A stretch of DNA of 64,000 nt from Oscillospiraceae bacterium. GTDB taxonomy: Bacteria > Bacillota > Clostridia > Oscillospirales > Ruminococcaceae. The notes under the pieces are model-generated. The model saw only the letters and a program-made list of their open reading frames with translations, did no database searches and was not told the DNA's origin. Below, in pieces: positions 34,792 to 43,019 of the stretch; the stretch's first letter is position 1, and each line of letters begins with the position of its first letter. The DNA lies in contig JAFRUS010000014.1 of assembly GCA_017438745.1 (NCBI GenBank), positions 1-64,000 of the forward strand, read 5' to 3'. Position numbers and translations under genes: made by a program.

Positions 34792-36495
34792 CTATTCGAT
34801 ATTACTGTCGCCTTCCTGAGGTTTCTGCACCTTACCTTTATTCGAAAAAATATCCGTCGTACCAAAATGCTTTATCAAATATTTTTTATTCTTAAATTTA
34901 TCACAGTACGAAATTACCTCAGAAAAATAATCATTCAGCGGCAAAGTCGCACCGGAATGTTTACCTCCCGGAATACGGCGGAAGCGTTCATTTCCGAACA
35001 TTCTCTCAGTCAGATCATGGCTGTCGATTATTTCATCTTCATCTCCGATAATACAGCATACGTTCTCATCGTTCATCTCAGCAAGTGTTCCGAACATAGA
35101 GATAAACGCATTGATATCACCCTTGTAGCCAAGACGCGGAAGATGGAGAAACGGCATGAGACACGGATTTATAAGTATTACCGGAAGATCAAATTCCGCT
35201 GCCAGAATCGCTGCGTAAAAACCCCCAAGGCTTGTTCCGACGATAAAATCAATAAACTTATGAGAAACATAGTATCTCAGACGGTTCAGCACACTTTCCG
35301 GAGATTCTGAATCATAATCAATAACCGGAGATACAACCGTCTCGCATTTAAGTTCCTTCAGTGTTCTGTGAGGAACATTCTCCGGTGCTCCGTGATATCC
35401 ATGAATGTTAAGAACTTTTACATGGTATTTTGCGTTAGCACCTTCTTCTCCTCCCATGTAATCCTTGCTTTTGAAATAATCGATCTTATCCGGTTCAGCA
35501 AACTCGATTTTTGCAATACAATCCTCAAATGCATCCACATAAATATGTCTGACACTTTTCGGAACTTTTATTTTAGTTATCTTCTCACAGTAAGCAAATC
35601 CAGGTGAAAATTTATTAAAGCCTATCTGAGTAACAGTGTCAGGTATTACGACTTCTCCTTCCTTACCCTGAGCACAGCACAGAAGTATCGTTTTGGACTT
35701 ATCATACAGAATGCCATCCTCACTTGTTATGTAAGGATTTTCAGGATCAACAACGATCTCCTCAAGTTCGGGAAGTGCCAGAGAAAAATCGTCCGGAAAT
35801 TCCATGTCTTTGCCGAATGTTATCTTTCGAAGTGAATGGCACCAGTCAAGATCATTTGCTCCGACATCTCTTATTCCGTCCGGATAAGTTATCTCTGCAA
35901 GTTCAGTGCAGCCAAAGAAAGCGTTTTCACGCATATATCTCATATGCTCAGGCATTCTTATCGATTTAAGAGAACTGCAGCCCATAAATGCATCATATCC
36001 TGTTCCGTCAACAGATTCAGGAAGTATTATTTCTTCGATATTTATACATCCTGCAAAAGCACCGTCCTCAATTTCTATAACCCCATCAGGAACTACGAAT
36101 TTCCTGGTTGTGATACCATTAGGGCAGTATATCAGAACCGTCATATCCTTGCGGTAAAGAACACCGTCTTTAACAGTAAAATAAGGGTTGTCGTCTTCTA
36201 CGATGAATTCCTTAAAATTATTGCAGTGCATAAGATCAGTTCTAAACTCTTCCACACTGTTCGGAATATACAGAGATTCAAGGAATCTGCACTCATAGAA
36301 TACATGACGAGGTATCTTTTTTATCCCGTCTGGTACAACTGCCTTTGAAACACCTTCCCTGTCGATATAGTGTTCCAGTTCATTCTTTTCCTTGATAACA
36401 AATCCGTTGACAACATTGGCATCGTCAAAATTTCTGTCCTTGTTTCCCATAGCAATGAGATCATAGCTCATGTTCTGTACATCGGTGTTATTCAT
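34792..36495 (-). CDS. BspA-like leucine-rich-repeat protein fused to YqiA-like esterase
   Basis: 567 residues without a signal peptide. Residues about 45-340 are LRR_5 repeats of the BspA type (VPDGVIEIEDGAFAGC-like units). The C-terminal part (about 365-545) is an alpha/beta-hydrolase of the YqiA/UPF0227 type with NIHGYHG, nucleophile in GTSLGGFYA, acid in GDEDEI and His in GGKHSG. The lack of a signal points to a cytosolic protein, unlike most BspA proteins. Ribosome binding site AAAGGAGCATGATTT. A stand-alone paralogue of the esterase is at 43020, and an LRR-only protein is at 46323. Its promoter region is shared with other cluster genes. Confidence 0.85.
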   Translation of the reverse strand: MNNTDVQNMSYDLIAMGNKDRNFDDANVVNGFVIKEKNELEHYIDREGVSKAVVPDGIKKIPRHVFYECRFLESLYIPNSVEEFRTDLMHCNNFKEFIVEDDNPYFTVKDGVLYRKDMTVLIYCPNGITTRKFVVPDGVIEIEDGAFAGCINIEEIILPESVDGTGYDAFMGCSSLKSIRMPEHMRYMRENAFFGCTELAEITYPDGIRDVGANDLDWCHSLRKITFGKDMEFPDDFSLALPELEEIVVDPENPYITSEDGILYDKSKTILLCCAQGKEGEVVIPDTVTQIGFNKFSPGFAYCEKITKIKVPKSVRHIYVDAFEDCIAKIEFAEPDKIDYFKSKDYMGGEEGANAKYHVKVLNIHGYHGAPENVPHRTLKELKCETVVSPVIDYDSESPESVLNRLRYYVSHKFIDFIVGTSLGGFYAAILAAEFDLPVILINPCLMPFLHLPRLGYKGDINAFISMFGTLAEMNDENVCCIIGDEDEIIDSHDLTERMFGNERFRRIPGGKHSGATLPLNDYFSEVISYCDKFKNKKYLIKHFGTTDIFSNKGKVQKPQEGDSNIE

Positions 36496-36568
36496 AAATC
36501 ATGCTCCTTTACTGACTGTTGGTGGCATATGGTTTACTTTAAAAACTATCCTGTATTTTTCTTTCCGA

Positions 36569-36620
36569 TATCATTATACACCATGAAAAACTGAAAATTC
36601 GAGGATAATTGAAGCAATTG
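36569..36620 (-). repeat. Shared upstream element, family C copy 1
   Basis: About 52 bp nearly identical to 48301-48352. On the minus strand it has CGAATTTTCAG, TTTTTCAT and GTGTATAATGATA, i.e. a -10 box TATAAT with a conserved block in place of the -35. It lies 75 bp before the LRR-esterase start. Confidence 0.65.
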
Positions 36621-36679
36621 AAATATTGGTATTTGTCAGCACTCCTGCATATTCGTTATTATCAGCGTAACGGCTATTA

Positions 36680-37162
36680 TCATTTTTCGTTTTTCATCAA
36701 AGACAAGTCTTCCGAAAACTTTTCCAGTTCGTCATATATCTTGTGGTAGATAACCTGGTTAGGATAATATCTGTAGTCAGTAAATATAGTTATTCCACTG
36801 TTTTCAAAGTACTCAAGTATTGCAGCCGCAGTTCCGGCACTTCTGCTCTGTCCGTATTCGCACTGACAAATGATATCATCTCCCCTGTCATATGCTTCGT
36901 AGACAAATTCGGCTATAGCCGGTGCTTCCGGAAAATAAGTATCGTAGGTATAGCCTTTTCTTCTGAGCACTTCAAGGTCAAGATCATCAAGTTCGCTGTA
37001 GAAAACATTTTTGCAGACACCGCTGTAGTCAATGTGAGAGTAATCTTCGTCAATTCGCTTTATTGCAGGATCGTAGAAACTGATAACTGATGCATTTTTC
37101 GGAAATATTCCTTCTGCAATCATCTTTTCAGCAGCTTCTCTTGAAAGAACAGTCACCTTCAT
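36680..37162 (-). CDS. Tyrosine-phosphatase-like protein (single CX5R domain)
   Basis: 160 residues. The phosphatase loop is CEYGQSRSAG with C101 and R107; the preceding Cys (CQC) replaces the usual His. An upstream ISFYDP block and an NVFYSELDD segment are shared with the C-terminal half of the tandem protein at 47068. The family may act on phosphotyrosine or another phosphoester; the substrate is unknown. Ribosome binding site AAAAGGAGAATAACC. Its upstream region carries the D and C elements found before the GYGYG gene. Confidence 0.75.
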   Translation of the reverse strand: MKVTVLSREAAEKMIAEGIFPKNASVISFYDPAIKRIDEDYSHIDYSGVCKNVFYSELDDLDLEVLRRKGYTYDTYFPEAPAIAEFVYEAYDRGDDIICQCEYGQSRSAGTAAAILEYFENSGITIFTDYRYYPNQVIYHKIYDELEKFSEDLSLMKNEK

Positions 37163-37204
37163 GGTTATTCTCCTTTTCTGTTAAATGGATCAGATTTCTT
37201 TACT

Positions 37205-37245
37205 GTTATGATACCACATAATTTTCGAAAATTCGAAGATATAGT
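37205..37245 (-). repeat. Shared upstream element, family C copy 3 (diverged)
   Basis: Contains the minus-strand block TATCTTCGAATTTTCGAAAA (rest diverged) and a TATCAT -10-like box, 43 bp before the phosphatase-like gene. Confidence 0.45.
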
Positions 37246-37300
37246 AAACGAAAAATCTTTTTTACGTTCACTATTATCATCCGTTTCTCTTGGTATATAT

Positions 37301-37327
37301 ATTATAGCAAACAGGACGGGGCAAAAA
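37301..37327 (-). repeat. Shared promoter-like motif, family D copy 2
   Basis: Minus strand TTTTTG-N15-TATAAT with CCCCGTC at the start of the spacer; followed by AGAAACGGAT as in copy 3. Confidence 0.55.
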
Positions 37328-37351
37328 TGTCATGTGTGATTCCGGACTACA

Positions 37352-37393
37352 TAAAAAATCACCTTCCGGAAAACAGAATTCCCGAAAGGTGAT
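37352..37393 (-). terminator. Terminator of the mcrBC operon
   Basis: ATCACCTTCCGG ... CCCGAAAGGTGAT (37358-37393), flanked by A and T runs, about 80 bp after the mcrC stop. Confidence 0.75.
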
Positions 37394-37471
37394 AGTATTT
37401 TTGTTTCAGAGTATTCAAATTACTTAACGTTCGCAATAATTATCACTGATACATAAACTCACTGCCGTTTT

Positions 37472-38533
37472 TTAATCTTTTACAAAATAAATATCTATTA
37501 TAGCATTCAGCTGTTCTTTGATTTTAGGGAACTCCTGATTCAAATCCAGTGTTTTAACACTAATCCTGTTTCCGCTCATCACATAATCTTTATCAGGTTG
37601 TATTTCTTCTTCAGTTTTCGCATACAATAATATACCTGAAACGTTATCCCATTTTCCGCCAAACCGTCTATCACTGTTTTTTACATATGTGAATATCTGA
37701 TACAGATTACCGGAATGAATAGTACGTTTATCATAATTCGACTGCGTTGTATGAGAATAATATTTAGCATCTAAGATCAATAACGACTTTTCTTTTTTAT
37801 CGTATATCATAACATCGGTTTGCATTACTGGAAGCATATCGTCATCACAATCATCAAGAATCCATGGTAGCTGTCCAGCTCTTACAAATAAATTCGGATA
37901 ATGCTTTTTATAATATTCGAGCAGGAATTTTTCATACAGTCGGCACATACGCTGATCGTCATTGAATTTCGATAATTTATAATCTCCATTTTCATCTGAA
38001 TTCATAATCATACCTTCAACAATAAGTTCACAAATTCCAATGAGAATTCTGTAGCTTTGATTATTCCTGTGGAACTTAATTAAAGGCCATCTGACAGAGA
38101 ACAAATCTATTTCATCAACTTCAGAAAAAAACATCATCTGTTGCTTAAGCAAATTTCTGTATTCAGACTTAACATCTTCACTTTTTATAAGAAGACTTGA
38201 TGTAGTCTTGATGATTCTATTCAAAATATTATTCTCTGATAATTCATCGTATTCGCATGATAATAATTGCTTGTGTTGAAACTTGTTTTTGATAGTTCCC
38301 TGAATATTTATCTTACCATGCATAATCGAAATATCATCCTGTTTATAAATATACTCACGATATAATCCGCGTTTAAGCTGAACAGAAATGCCTTTTGATA
38401 AGATAGACGCAAAAAGATCGAGTGCATTATCAAAATTCTCGTTATTTATCAGTTCATCATCTTCCGGATTCAGTGACTGAAATGCGTATGCAAGCATGTA
38501 ATAAATATTTTTAATCAGGATGCTGTTAGCCAT
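37472..38533 (-). CDS. mcrC: McrC subunit of a McrBC restriction system
   Basis: 353 residues from the ATG at 38533 (GAGG nine bases upstream); a GTG two codons earlier is possible. Wild-type length for McrC. The C-terminal PD-(D/E)XK site is visible as MQTDVMI followed by LLILDAKYY. The N-terminal part binds McrB and the rest is the nuclease. McrC partners the McrB GTPase to cut DNA with modified cytosines. It overlaps mcrB by 8 bp, so translation is coupled. Confidence 0.9.
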   Translation of the reverse strand: MANSILIKNIYYMLAYAFQSLNPEDDELINNENFDNALDLFASILSKGISVQLKRGLYREYIYKQDDISIMHGKINIQGTIKNKFQHKQLLSCEYDELSENNILNRIIKTTSSLLIKSEDVKSEYRNLLKQQMMFFSEVDEIDLFSVRWPLIKFHRNNQSYRILIGICELIVEGMIMNSDENGDYKLSKFNDDQRMCRLYEKFLLEYYKKHYPNLFVRAGQLPWILDDCDDDMLPVMQTDVMIYDKKEKSLLILDAKYYSHTTQSNYDKRTIHSGNLYQIFTYVKNSDRRFGGKWDNVSGILLYAKTEEEIQPDKDYVMSGNRISVKTLDLNQEFPKIKEQLNAIIDIYFVKD

Positions 38534-40454
38534 TTTCACACGCCTCGTTCAGTTCCATTCTCCATTTATCATACTCACTTTTATTATCAAACCAATACTC
38601 TTTTAACATAGGTAAAATATCATAAGTCACTGCATTTCTAACGCGTTTTTCTATTATAGTTTCTGTACTCACTTCACCCTGTTCCGGAACATTATAATTG
38701 CAAAAATAACTATGACCTATACAAAAACCTTCCCCGAGAGATTTATCTTCACATATTTTCTCGTTCAATTTGCATATCACTTCAATCACTTTATTAAACG
38801 TATCGTTATTCAGTTTTTTCTGATATTCTTTAAACTGCTCAGTTTTAAATCCGGGTTCAACATCAAAGAAACTAAACCGACGTCTTAAAGCATAGTCTAT
38901 CATTGCAAGACTTCTGTCAGCAGTGTTCATCATACCGATAATATACAAGTTTTTAGGTACGAAAAAGTCTTTACCAATTCCACTTTCATTTGTATACGCA
39001 AGATCAATTTTATTATTACATCCACGGTAATCCTTTTCAATCAACATAAGAAGTTCACCAAATATTTTACTCATATTACCGCGATTTATCTCATCTATAA
39101 TAAAGAAGTACTCCCTATCATGATCTTTCTCTGCTTTCTTGCAAAATTCATAGAAAACCCCTTCCTTTAATTCAAAAGAAGTACCACATGGCTTGTATCC
39201 AAGAACGAAATCTTCGTATGAATAATTCTGATGAAACTGAACAACCTTTATCCTGTCTTTATCTTTTTCACCCATTATTGAATAAGCAAGGCGAGTAGCA
39301 GAGAAAGTTTTACCTACACCAGGTGCACCTTGAAGAATTATATTTTGTTTATGAAGCAGATTATTTTTTAGAGACTCATATTGATCTTCGCTCATAAAAA
39401 CATCTTTTAAAAACTCATATTTTGCCTCATACTTTAAAAACTCATATTTTGACTTGAGTTCAAGTAATTTATCTTTTGATTTTTGACTTTTTTTATCTGC
39501 ATAGCTTAAAGAAAGATTACATGCTCTCATTGCCGAATCAATTCCATAATCATCAAATATTTTCTTAATCGTAAAGAAAATAATATCGGAATCAGCTGAA
39601 CTTCCAATATCTTTTCCTTTGATAAGATTGGAACACGACGTTATATATTTTTCATAAGAGTTTTTCTTGCGAATTACTTCGCCATGCTTATCTACAAGTT
39701 TAGCAGCTGCATTAGCAACTGTAATCTCATCTTGATAAACTTTTCTTGCAAATACATATATATCTTCTAATATTTCATTAGATAATTCTTCTGTTAATCT
39801 TTTTTGATTAGATGTTGACTCTTCTTCATTAATTTCAGAAGTATGACTTTGAACGCTAAAACCACACTTTTCTAAATAGCTCACAGCAGTATTAGAATGA
39901 AAATAATCAGTTGAAATCTTCCTGTTATTAACAATAAAATTTGCTACCGCCATAACAGTTTTCGGTGAGTATTTTTTATCATTAATTATAAGAATACGAT
40001 CCTTAATTATCATAGGTACTTTATTCTCATCAATATACTTTATCGCATCATAAATATTCTCTTCTTTAATACCAATGAAAAGCTTTCCGTTATACTCTTT
40101 CTCTTCATTTTTCTCAAATCTTCCATTATTCCAATAGCCAATTATTACAGGTTTTTCATTTTTGCTTTTTTCAAAACTAATAACTTCACCATCATACGTA
40201 TATTCCGGACCAACTAATCTATATTCATTTTTGTCTTCTATCCATACCAAACATCGTACACAATTGTTTAATTCTTCGCCATTTTTCCATTTCATGCTTT
40301 TGTTGCTACGATTAAAACATAAATCAGATACTTCTACATCTTTTGATTCAAAACCAATCAAATTACTTATTTCATTGCTTGACTTCACAACTTCATTTCC
40401 ATTTTCTTTTACAAACTCATTTACTCTTTCACATGCAATTTGCTTATTGCCCAT
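38526..40454 (-). CDS. mcrB: McrB-type AAA+ GTPase
   Basis: 642 residues. The C-terminal AAA+ domain (about 355-640) has LQGAPGVGKTFSATR (Walker A), FFIIDEINRGNMSKIFGELL (Walker B and McrB signature) and MMNTADRSLAMIDYALRRRF. The roughly 350 N-terminal residues are the DNA-recognition part; they differ from E. coli McrB and look like an uncharacterised module plus a helical linker rich in Lys/Glu, so the modified base recognised is unknown. Base composition is more AT-rich than neighbours, suggesting acquisition. Ribosome binding site ATGGAGG. Expression probably passes through the leader and terminator upstream. Confidence 0.9.
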   Translation of the reverse strand: MGNKQIACERVNEFVKENGNEVVKSSNEISNLIGFESKDVEVSDLCFNRSNKSMKWKNGEELNNCVRCLVWIEDKNEYRLVGPEYTYDGEVISFEKSKNEKPVIIGYWNNGRFEKNEEKEYNGKLFIGIKEENIYDAIKYIDENKVPMIIKDRILIINDKKYSPKTVMAVANFIVNNRKISTDYFHSNTAVSYLEKCGFSVQSHTSEINEEESTSNQKRLTEELSNEILEDIYVFARKVYQDEITVANAAAKLVDKHGEVIRKKNSYEKYITSCSNLIKGKDIGSSADSDIIFFTIKKIFDDYGIDSAMRACNLSLSYADKKSQKSKDKLLELKSKYEFLKYEAKYEFLKDVFMSEDQYESLKNNLLHKQNIILQGAPGVGKTFSATRLAYSIMGEKDKDRIKVVQFHQNYSYEDFVLGYKPCGTSFELKEGVFYEFCKKAEKDHDREYFFIIDEINRGNMSKIFGELLMLIEKDYRGCNNKIDLAYTNESGIGKDFFVPKNLYIIGMMNTADRSLAMIDYALRRRFSFFDVEPGFKTEQFKEYQKKLNNDTFNKVIEVICKLNEKICEDKSLGEGFCIGHSYFCNYNVPEQGEVSTETIIEKRVRNAVTYDILPMLKEYWFDNKSEYDKWRMELNEACENG

Positions 40455-40497
40455 TTTTCAATACCTCCATATCAATTATTATTTATTCTAATAAAAA

Positions 40498-40549
40498 AAC
40501 AGCAGACAAAAACCTTGTACTGCAAAGCACAAAACTTCTATCTGCTGTT
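40498..40549 (-). terminator. Terminator in the mcrB leader (attenuator candidate)
   Basis: On the minus strand AACAGCAGA / TCTGCTGTT (40541-40549 and 40498-40506), an inner stem TTGTGC / GTACAA, then TTTTTTTATT. It lies only 44 bp before the mcrB start codon. The left arm encodes the last codons of the leader peptide. Confidence 0.7.
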
Positions 40550-40582
40550 AATTTTACAAACACTTATAATTACCCTGTTCAT
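40538..40582 (-). CDS. Putative leader peptide MNRVIISVCKINSR
   Basis: 14 codons with AGGGGGA nine bases upstream of the ATG, ending TAG at the top of the terminator's left arm. A ribosome reaching the stop would cover that arm and disfavour the terminator. Coding is inferred from position and the ribosome binding site only. Confidence 0.5.
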   Translation of the reverse strand: MNRVIISVCKINSR

Positions 40583-40608
40583 GATAAAAATCCCCCTATT
40601 AAAATCAT

Positions 40609-40620
40609 CGTGATATCACG
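40609..40620 (-). promoter_or_regulatory. 12-bp palindrome CGTGATATCACG in the mcrB leader
   Basis: Perfect palindrome just downstream of the predicted transcription start. A related half site, TATCACGATTTC, lies at about 40685-40696 upstream of the -35, so a dimeric regulator binding both sides of the promoter is possible. Confidence 0.5.
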
Positions 40621-40639
40621 AATCATCCCTATGTTTATT

Positions 40640-40668
40640 ATTTTATCACACAATCCATTAACAGTCAA
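40640..40668 (-). promoter_or_regulatory. Promoter of the mcrBC leader
   Basis: Minus strand TTGACT (40663-40668), 17-bp spacer, TAAAAT (40640-40645). Confidence 0.7.
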
Positions 40669-40709
40669 TCACTTTATTGTAGATTATCACGATTTCAAAC
40701 GATTATTAA

Positions 40710-40913
40710 TTGCATAACAAGATTACTACTTACATACCTTTCCTCTCAAAAAAAGGTGGTACGCCTGCGGCGCACTATCATAGCACTGTCGGCTCTGAGC
40801 CGACAGTACCTTTTCAGAAGAATGGCACGCAAAAAATCATTAAGTACTCTGACATTTCACCTGAACAACTCAATGAACTCAAAGCCCCAATAGCTAAAGT
40901 TGAAAATAACTAA
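40710..40913 (+). other. Short reading frame spanning a family A repeat
   Basis: 67 codons with no convincing ribosome binding site; the middle third is the family A repeat read through. The last 30 residues (KIIKYSDISPEQLNELKAPI and a short tail) look protein-like and a good plus-strand terminator follows 13 bp later, so this may be the 3' end of a lost gene. I would not annotate it as functional. Nothing else coding is visible between 40583 and 41165 apart from the mcrB leader. Confidence 0.3.
40749..40814. repeat. Two-hairpin repeat, family A copy 3
   Basis: Hairpin 1 GTACGCC-TGC-GGCGCAC; hairpin 2 ACTGTCGGCTC / GAGCCGACAGT (40785-40795 and 40797-40807), perfect 11-bp arms; flanked by AAAAAAAGG and ACCTTTTC. 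Confidence 0.8.
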
Positions 40914-40925
40914 ACAGAAAAATCG

Positions 40926-40968
40926 ACCTCGGTAAGAACTGAATTTATCTTTACCGAGGTTATTTCTT
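40926..40968 (+). terminator. Terminator
   Basis: ACCTCGGTAA / TTACCGAGGT (40926-40935 and 40951-40960) followed by a T-rich run. It follows the short frame at 40710. Confidence 0.65.
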
Positions 40969-41165
40969 TGATAGAGAATACATTCCTATAACCGTAAAGC
41001 ATAGCAACGTATTCAATATAGGTATTGGCTATTTTCAGAAAACTTTGTTATAATGAATACAACAAGAGAGTCGGGGAAAAGAGTTGCTCGACGAGGTTCA
41101 TGCAAAGGAACGCTGTATCAGCCGCTCTGATTACCTGACGTTCACGATGTAAAAGGAGAATTACC

Positions 41166-41702
41166 ATGAAGAAAGTACTGATCATATCATCCAGTCTGCG
41201 AAACGGCTCAAATTCCGAACAACTTGCAGTCTCCTTTGCAGATGGTGCAAAATCGGCTGAAAATGAAGTTGAGGTCATTTCTCTGCGAGACAAGAAAATC
41301 AGCTTCTGTACAGGATGTCTTGCATGTCAGAAAACACAGCGCTGCTTTATGCACGACGATGCAGATGCGATCCGTGAGAAAATGCTTTACGCCGATGTGC
41401 TTGTGTTTGCAACGCCGATCTATTACTATGAAATGAGTGGTATACTGAAAACGCTGCTTGACAGAGCTAATCCGCTGTATTCTTCCAATTATCGTTTCCG
41501 TAAGGTATATGCCCTTGCAACAGCAGCCGAAAATGAGAAACACGTTCCGGAAAGGGCTTTCTCAGGCATTGAGGGCTGGGTTGACTGCTTTGAAAAGGCA
41601 AAACTGGTCGGTACACTGTTCTGCGGTGGTGTCAACGATTCCGGAAAAATAAAAGATAACCCGAAACTGAAAGAAGCCTGTGAAATGGGCAGAAATATCT
41701 GA
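41166..41702 (+). CDS. Flavodoxin-family / NADPH-dependent FMN reductase
   Basis: 178 residues. SSSLRNGSNSEQLA binds the FMN phosphate, FCTGCLACQKTQRC is a Cys-rich insertion typical of iron-sulfur-flavoprotein-like members, and ATPIYYYEMSGILKTLLDR is the conserved FMN loop. It is a cytosolic redox protein reducing flavin or quinone-like substrates. AAAAGGAG precedes the start. The acetyltransferase gene follows after 13 bp, so the two form an operon. Confidence 0.9.
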   Translation: MKKVLIISSSLRNGSNSEQLAVSFADGAKSAENEVEVISLRDKKISFCTGCLACQKTQRCFMHDDADAIREKMLYADVLVFATPIYYYEMSGILKTLLDRANPLYSSNYRFRKVYALATAAENEKHVPERAFSGIEGWVDCFEKAKLVGTLFCGGVNDSGKIKDNPKLKEACEMGRNI

Positions 41703-41715
41703 GAAGGTAACAGCT

Positions 41716-42279
41716 ATGACAACAAAAGAATTCATTGACTTCATGAAAAGCGGAAAACAGGTCACGGCGGAATCCGGTGTACATCAGACTATGCACAGGC
41801 TCAGTCAGGAAGCGATCCGGATCACAATGGAGATAAACAATCATTACCACACTCCCGACGAAATCAACGCATTGATGTCGGAGCTTATCGGTGCGCCTGT
41901 TGAAGTCGGACTGTTTCCTCCGTTCAACACCGACTGCGGAAAGAACATTCATCTCGGCAGGAACGTATTTATAAATTCCGGCTGTAAATTTCAGGATCAG
42001 GGCGGCATCTATATCGGTGACGGAGTGCTGATCGGTCACAATACGGTGCTTGCAACGCTGAATCACGGAATACTACCAGACGAACGCCACGACCTGATAC
42101 CGAAACCCATTCACATCGGTAATAATGTGTGGATCGGATCAAATTCAACTGTTCTTGCAGGCGTTACTATCGGAGATAATGCAGTGATCGGTGCAGGCTC
42201 GGTGGTCACAAAGGATATCCCTGAAAACATGATAGCCGTAGGAAGTCCGGCGAGAGTTATAAAGAGCATATTTGATTGA
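41716..42279 (+). CDS. Sugar O-acetyltransferase (maltose acetyltransferase-like)
   Basis: 187 residues from the Met at 41716 (GAGAAGG upstream); the frame starts 12 codons earlier inside the flavodoxin gene. An N-terminal maltose-acetyltransferase cap is followed by left-handed beta-helix hexapeptide repeats (IHLGRNVFIN, IYIGDGVLIGHN, IHIGNNVWIGSNSTVLAGVTIGDN) and the catalytic His in LNHG. It transfers acetyl from acetyl-CoA to a sugar or related acceptor. Follows the flavodoxin gene as a two-gene unit. Confidence 0.92.
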   Translation: MTTKEFIDFMKSGKQVTAESGVHQTMHRLSQEAIRITMEINNHYHTPDEINALMSELIGAPVEVGLFPPFNTDCGKNIHLGRNVFINSGCKFQDQGGIYIGDGVLIGHNTVLATLNHGILPDERHDLIPKPIHIGNNVWIGSNSTVLAGVTIGDNAVIGAGSVVTKDIPENMIAVGSPARVIKSIFD

Positions 42280-42432
42280 GTAACTCAAACTTCGCATTAA
42301 ATACTGCAAGTGCATCTTGAAAGCACAATAGATAGAGACAAAAAATAAAAACAATTCACTTAGCATAATCATCTGAGCGATTTTCTGTGCCACAATAATC
42401 ACTAAATATTAGCAAGCGCCCATTGGAAACAC

Positions 42433-42461
42433 TTGACAAAATAATTTCTGCCACGTATAAT
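42433..42461 (+). promoter_or_regulatory. Consensus promoter of the antitoxin gene
   Basis: TTGACA (42433-42438), 17-bp spacer, TATAAT (42456-42461): perfect consensus boxes. Confidence 0.85.
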
Positions 42462-42520
42462 ATATTTAGAAGTATTTTTATGTACAATTATTCCTTATCA
42501 TTCACAGAGGTGATATAGTT

Positions 42521-42778
42521 ATGGCAGTAATAAATCAATCATTATACAATGACACAGTAGCTTTACTGGATGATTTAAACGACAGTCAGTTAATGGCTGT
42601 TCATGCAATTATTTTCGAATTAGCTGATGCTCATAACCGTTTTAAAAGTCCTCTTGGCATAGAAAACGAAGAAGCATTATTAAATCACATTGATTCTTCT
42701 CTGGAACAAGCAAAGTCTGGAATCGGAATAGATGCTGATGAAGCAATATCTTCTCTTATGCAGGAGTTTGATTTATGA
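42521..42778 (+). CDS. RelB/ParD-like antitoxin
   Basis: 85 residues, acidic and helical, with AGGTGATATAGTT upstream. The C-terminal DADEAISSLMQEFDL resembles tails that wrap RelE/ParE toxins. Its stop overlaps the ATG of a truncated toxin gene by 4 bp. It is driven by a perfect sigma-A promoter and looks intact. Confidence 0.75.
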   Translation: MAVINQSLYNDTVALLDDLNDSQLMAVHAIIFELADAHNRFKSPLGIENEEALLNHIDSSLEQAKSGIGIDADEAISSLMQEFDL

Positions 42779-42843
42779 AAAGTTTCAAAGTCAAAGTAAC
42801 TCCTAAGGCTATGGACGATATAAGAAAGTATATCAGTTGTTAA
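42775..42843 (+). pseudogene. RelE/ParE-like toxin, truncated after 22 residues
   Basis: Reads MKSFKVKVTPKAMDDIRKYI then SC and stop; intact toxins of this type have about 90-100 residues. The start and the ATGA overlap with the antitoxin are normal, so the 3' part has been lost. A terminator follows 15 bp later. Confidence 0.75.
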
Positions 42844-42858
42844 AATAAAAAAATATAT

Positions 42859-42902
42859 GCCTTAGTAAAATCATCTGTTCTTTACTAAGGCTTTCGTTTT
42901 TT
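42859..42902 (+). terminator. Terminator of the antitoxin unit
   Basis: GCCTTAGTAAA / TTTACTAAGGC (42859-42869 and 42881-42891), then TTTCGTTTTTT. Confidence 0.85.
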
Positions 42903-42916
42903 CTAAACTTATAAAT

Positions 42917-42980
42917 AAAAGGTTGTGCACCTGCGGTGCACTATTGTAAAACTGCCGTCTCACTGAGGCGACAGTTTTTC
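42917..42980. repeat. Two-hairpin repeat, family A copy 4
   Basis: Hairpin 1 GTGCACC-TGC-GGTGCAC (42925-42941); hairpin 2 ACTGCCGTCTC / GAGGCGACAGT (42951-42961 and 42965-42975) with one G-U and one mismatch; then TTTTTC. Confidence 0.75.
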
Positions 42981-43019
42981 TTTTATCCGCAAATATATCT
43001 ATTATATCAAAATGATTAA

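Noticed and set aside
41048..41165. Plus-strand tail LLDEVHAKERCISRSDYLTF (then TM and stop) before the flavodoxin gene
   Set aside because: It could be the end of a lost regulator gene, but there is no start and too little sequence to support a call.
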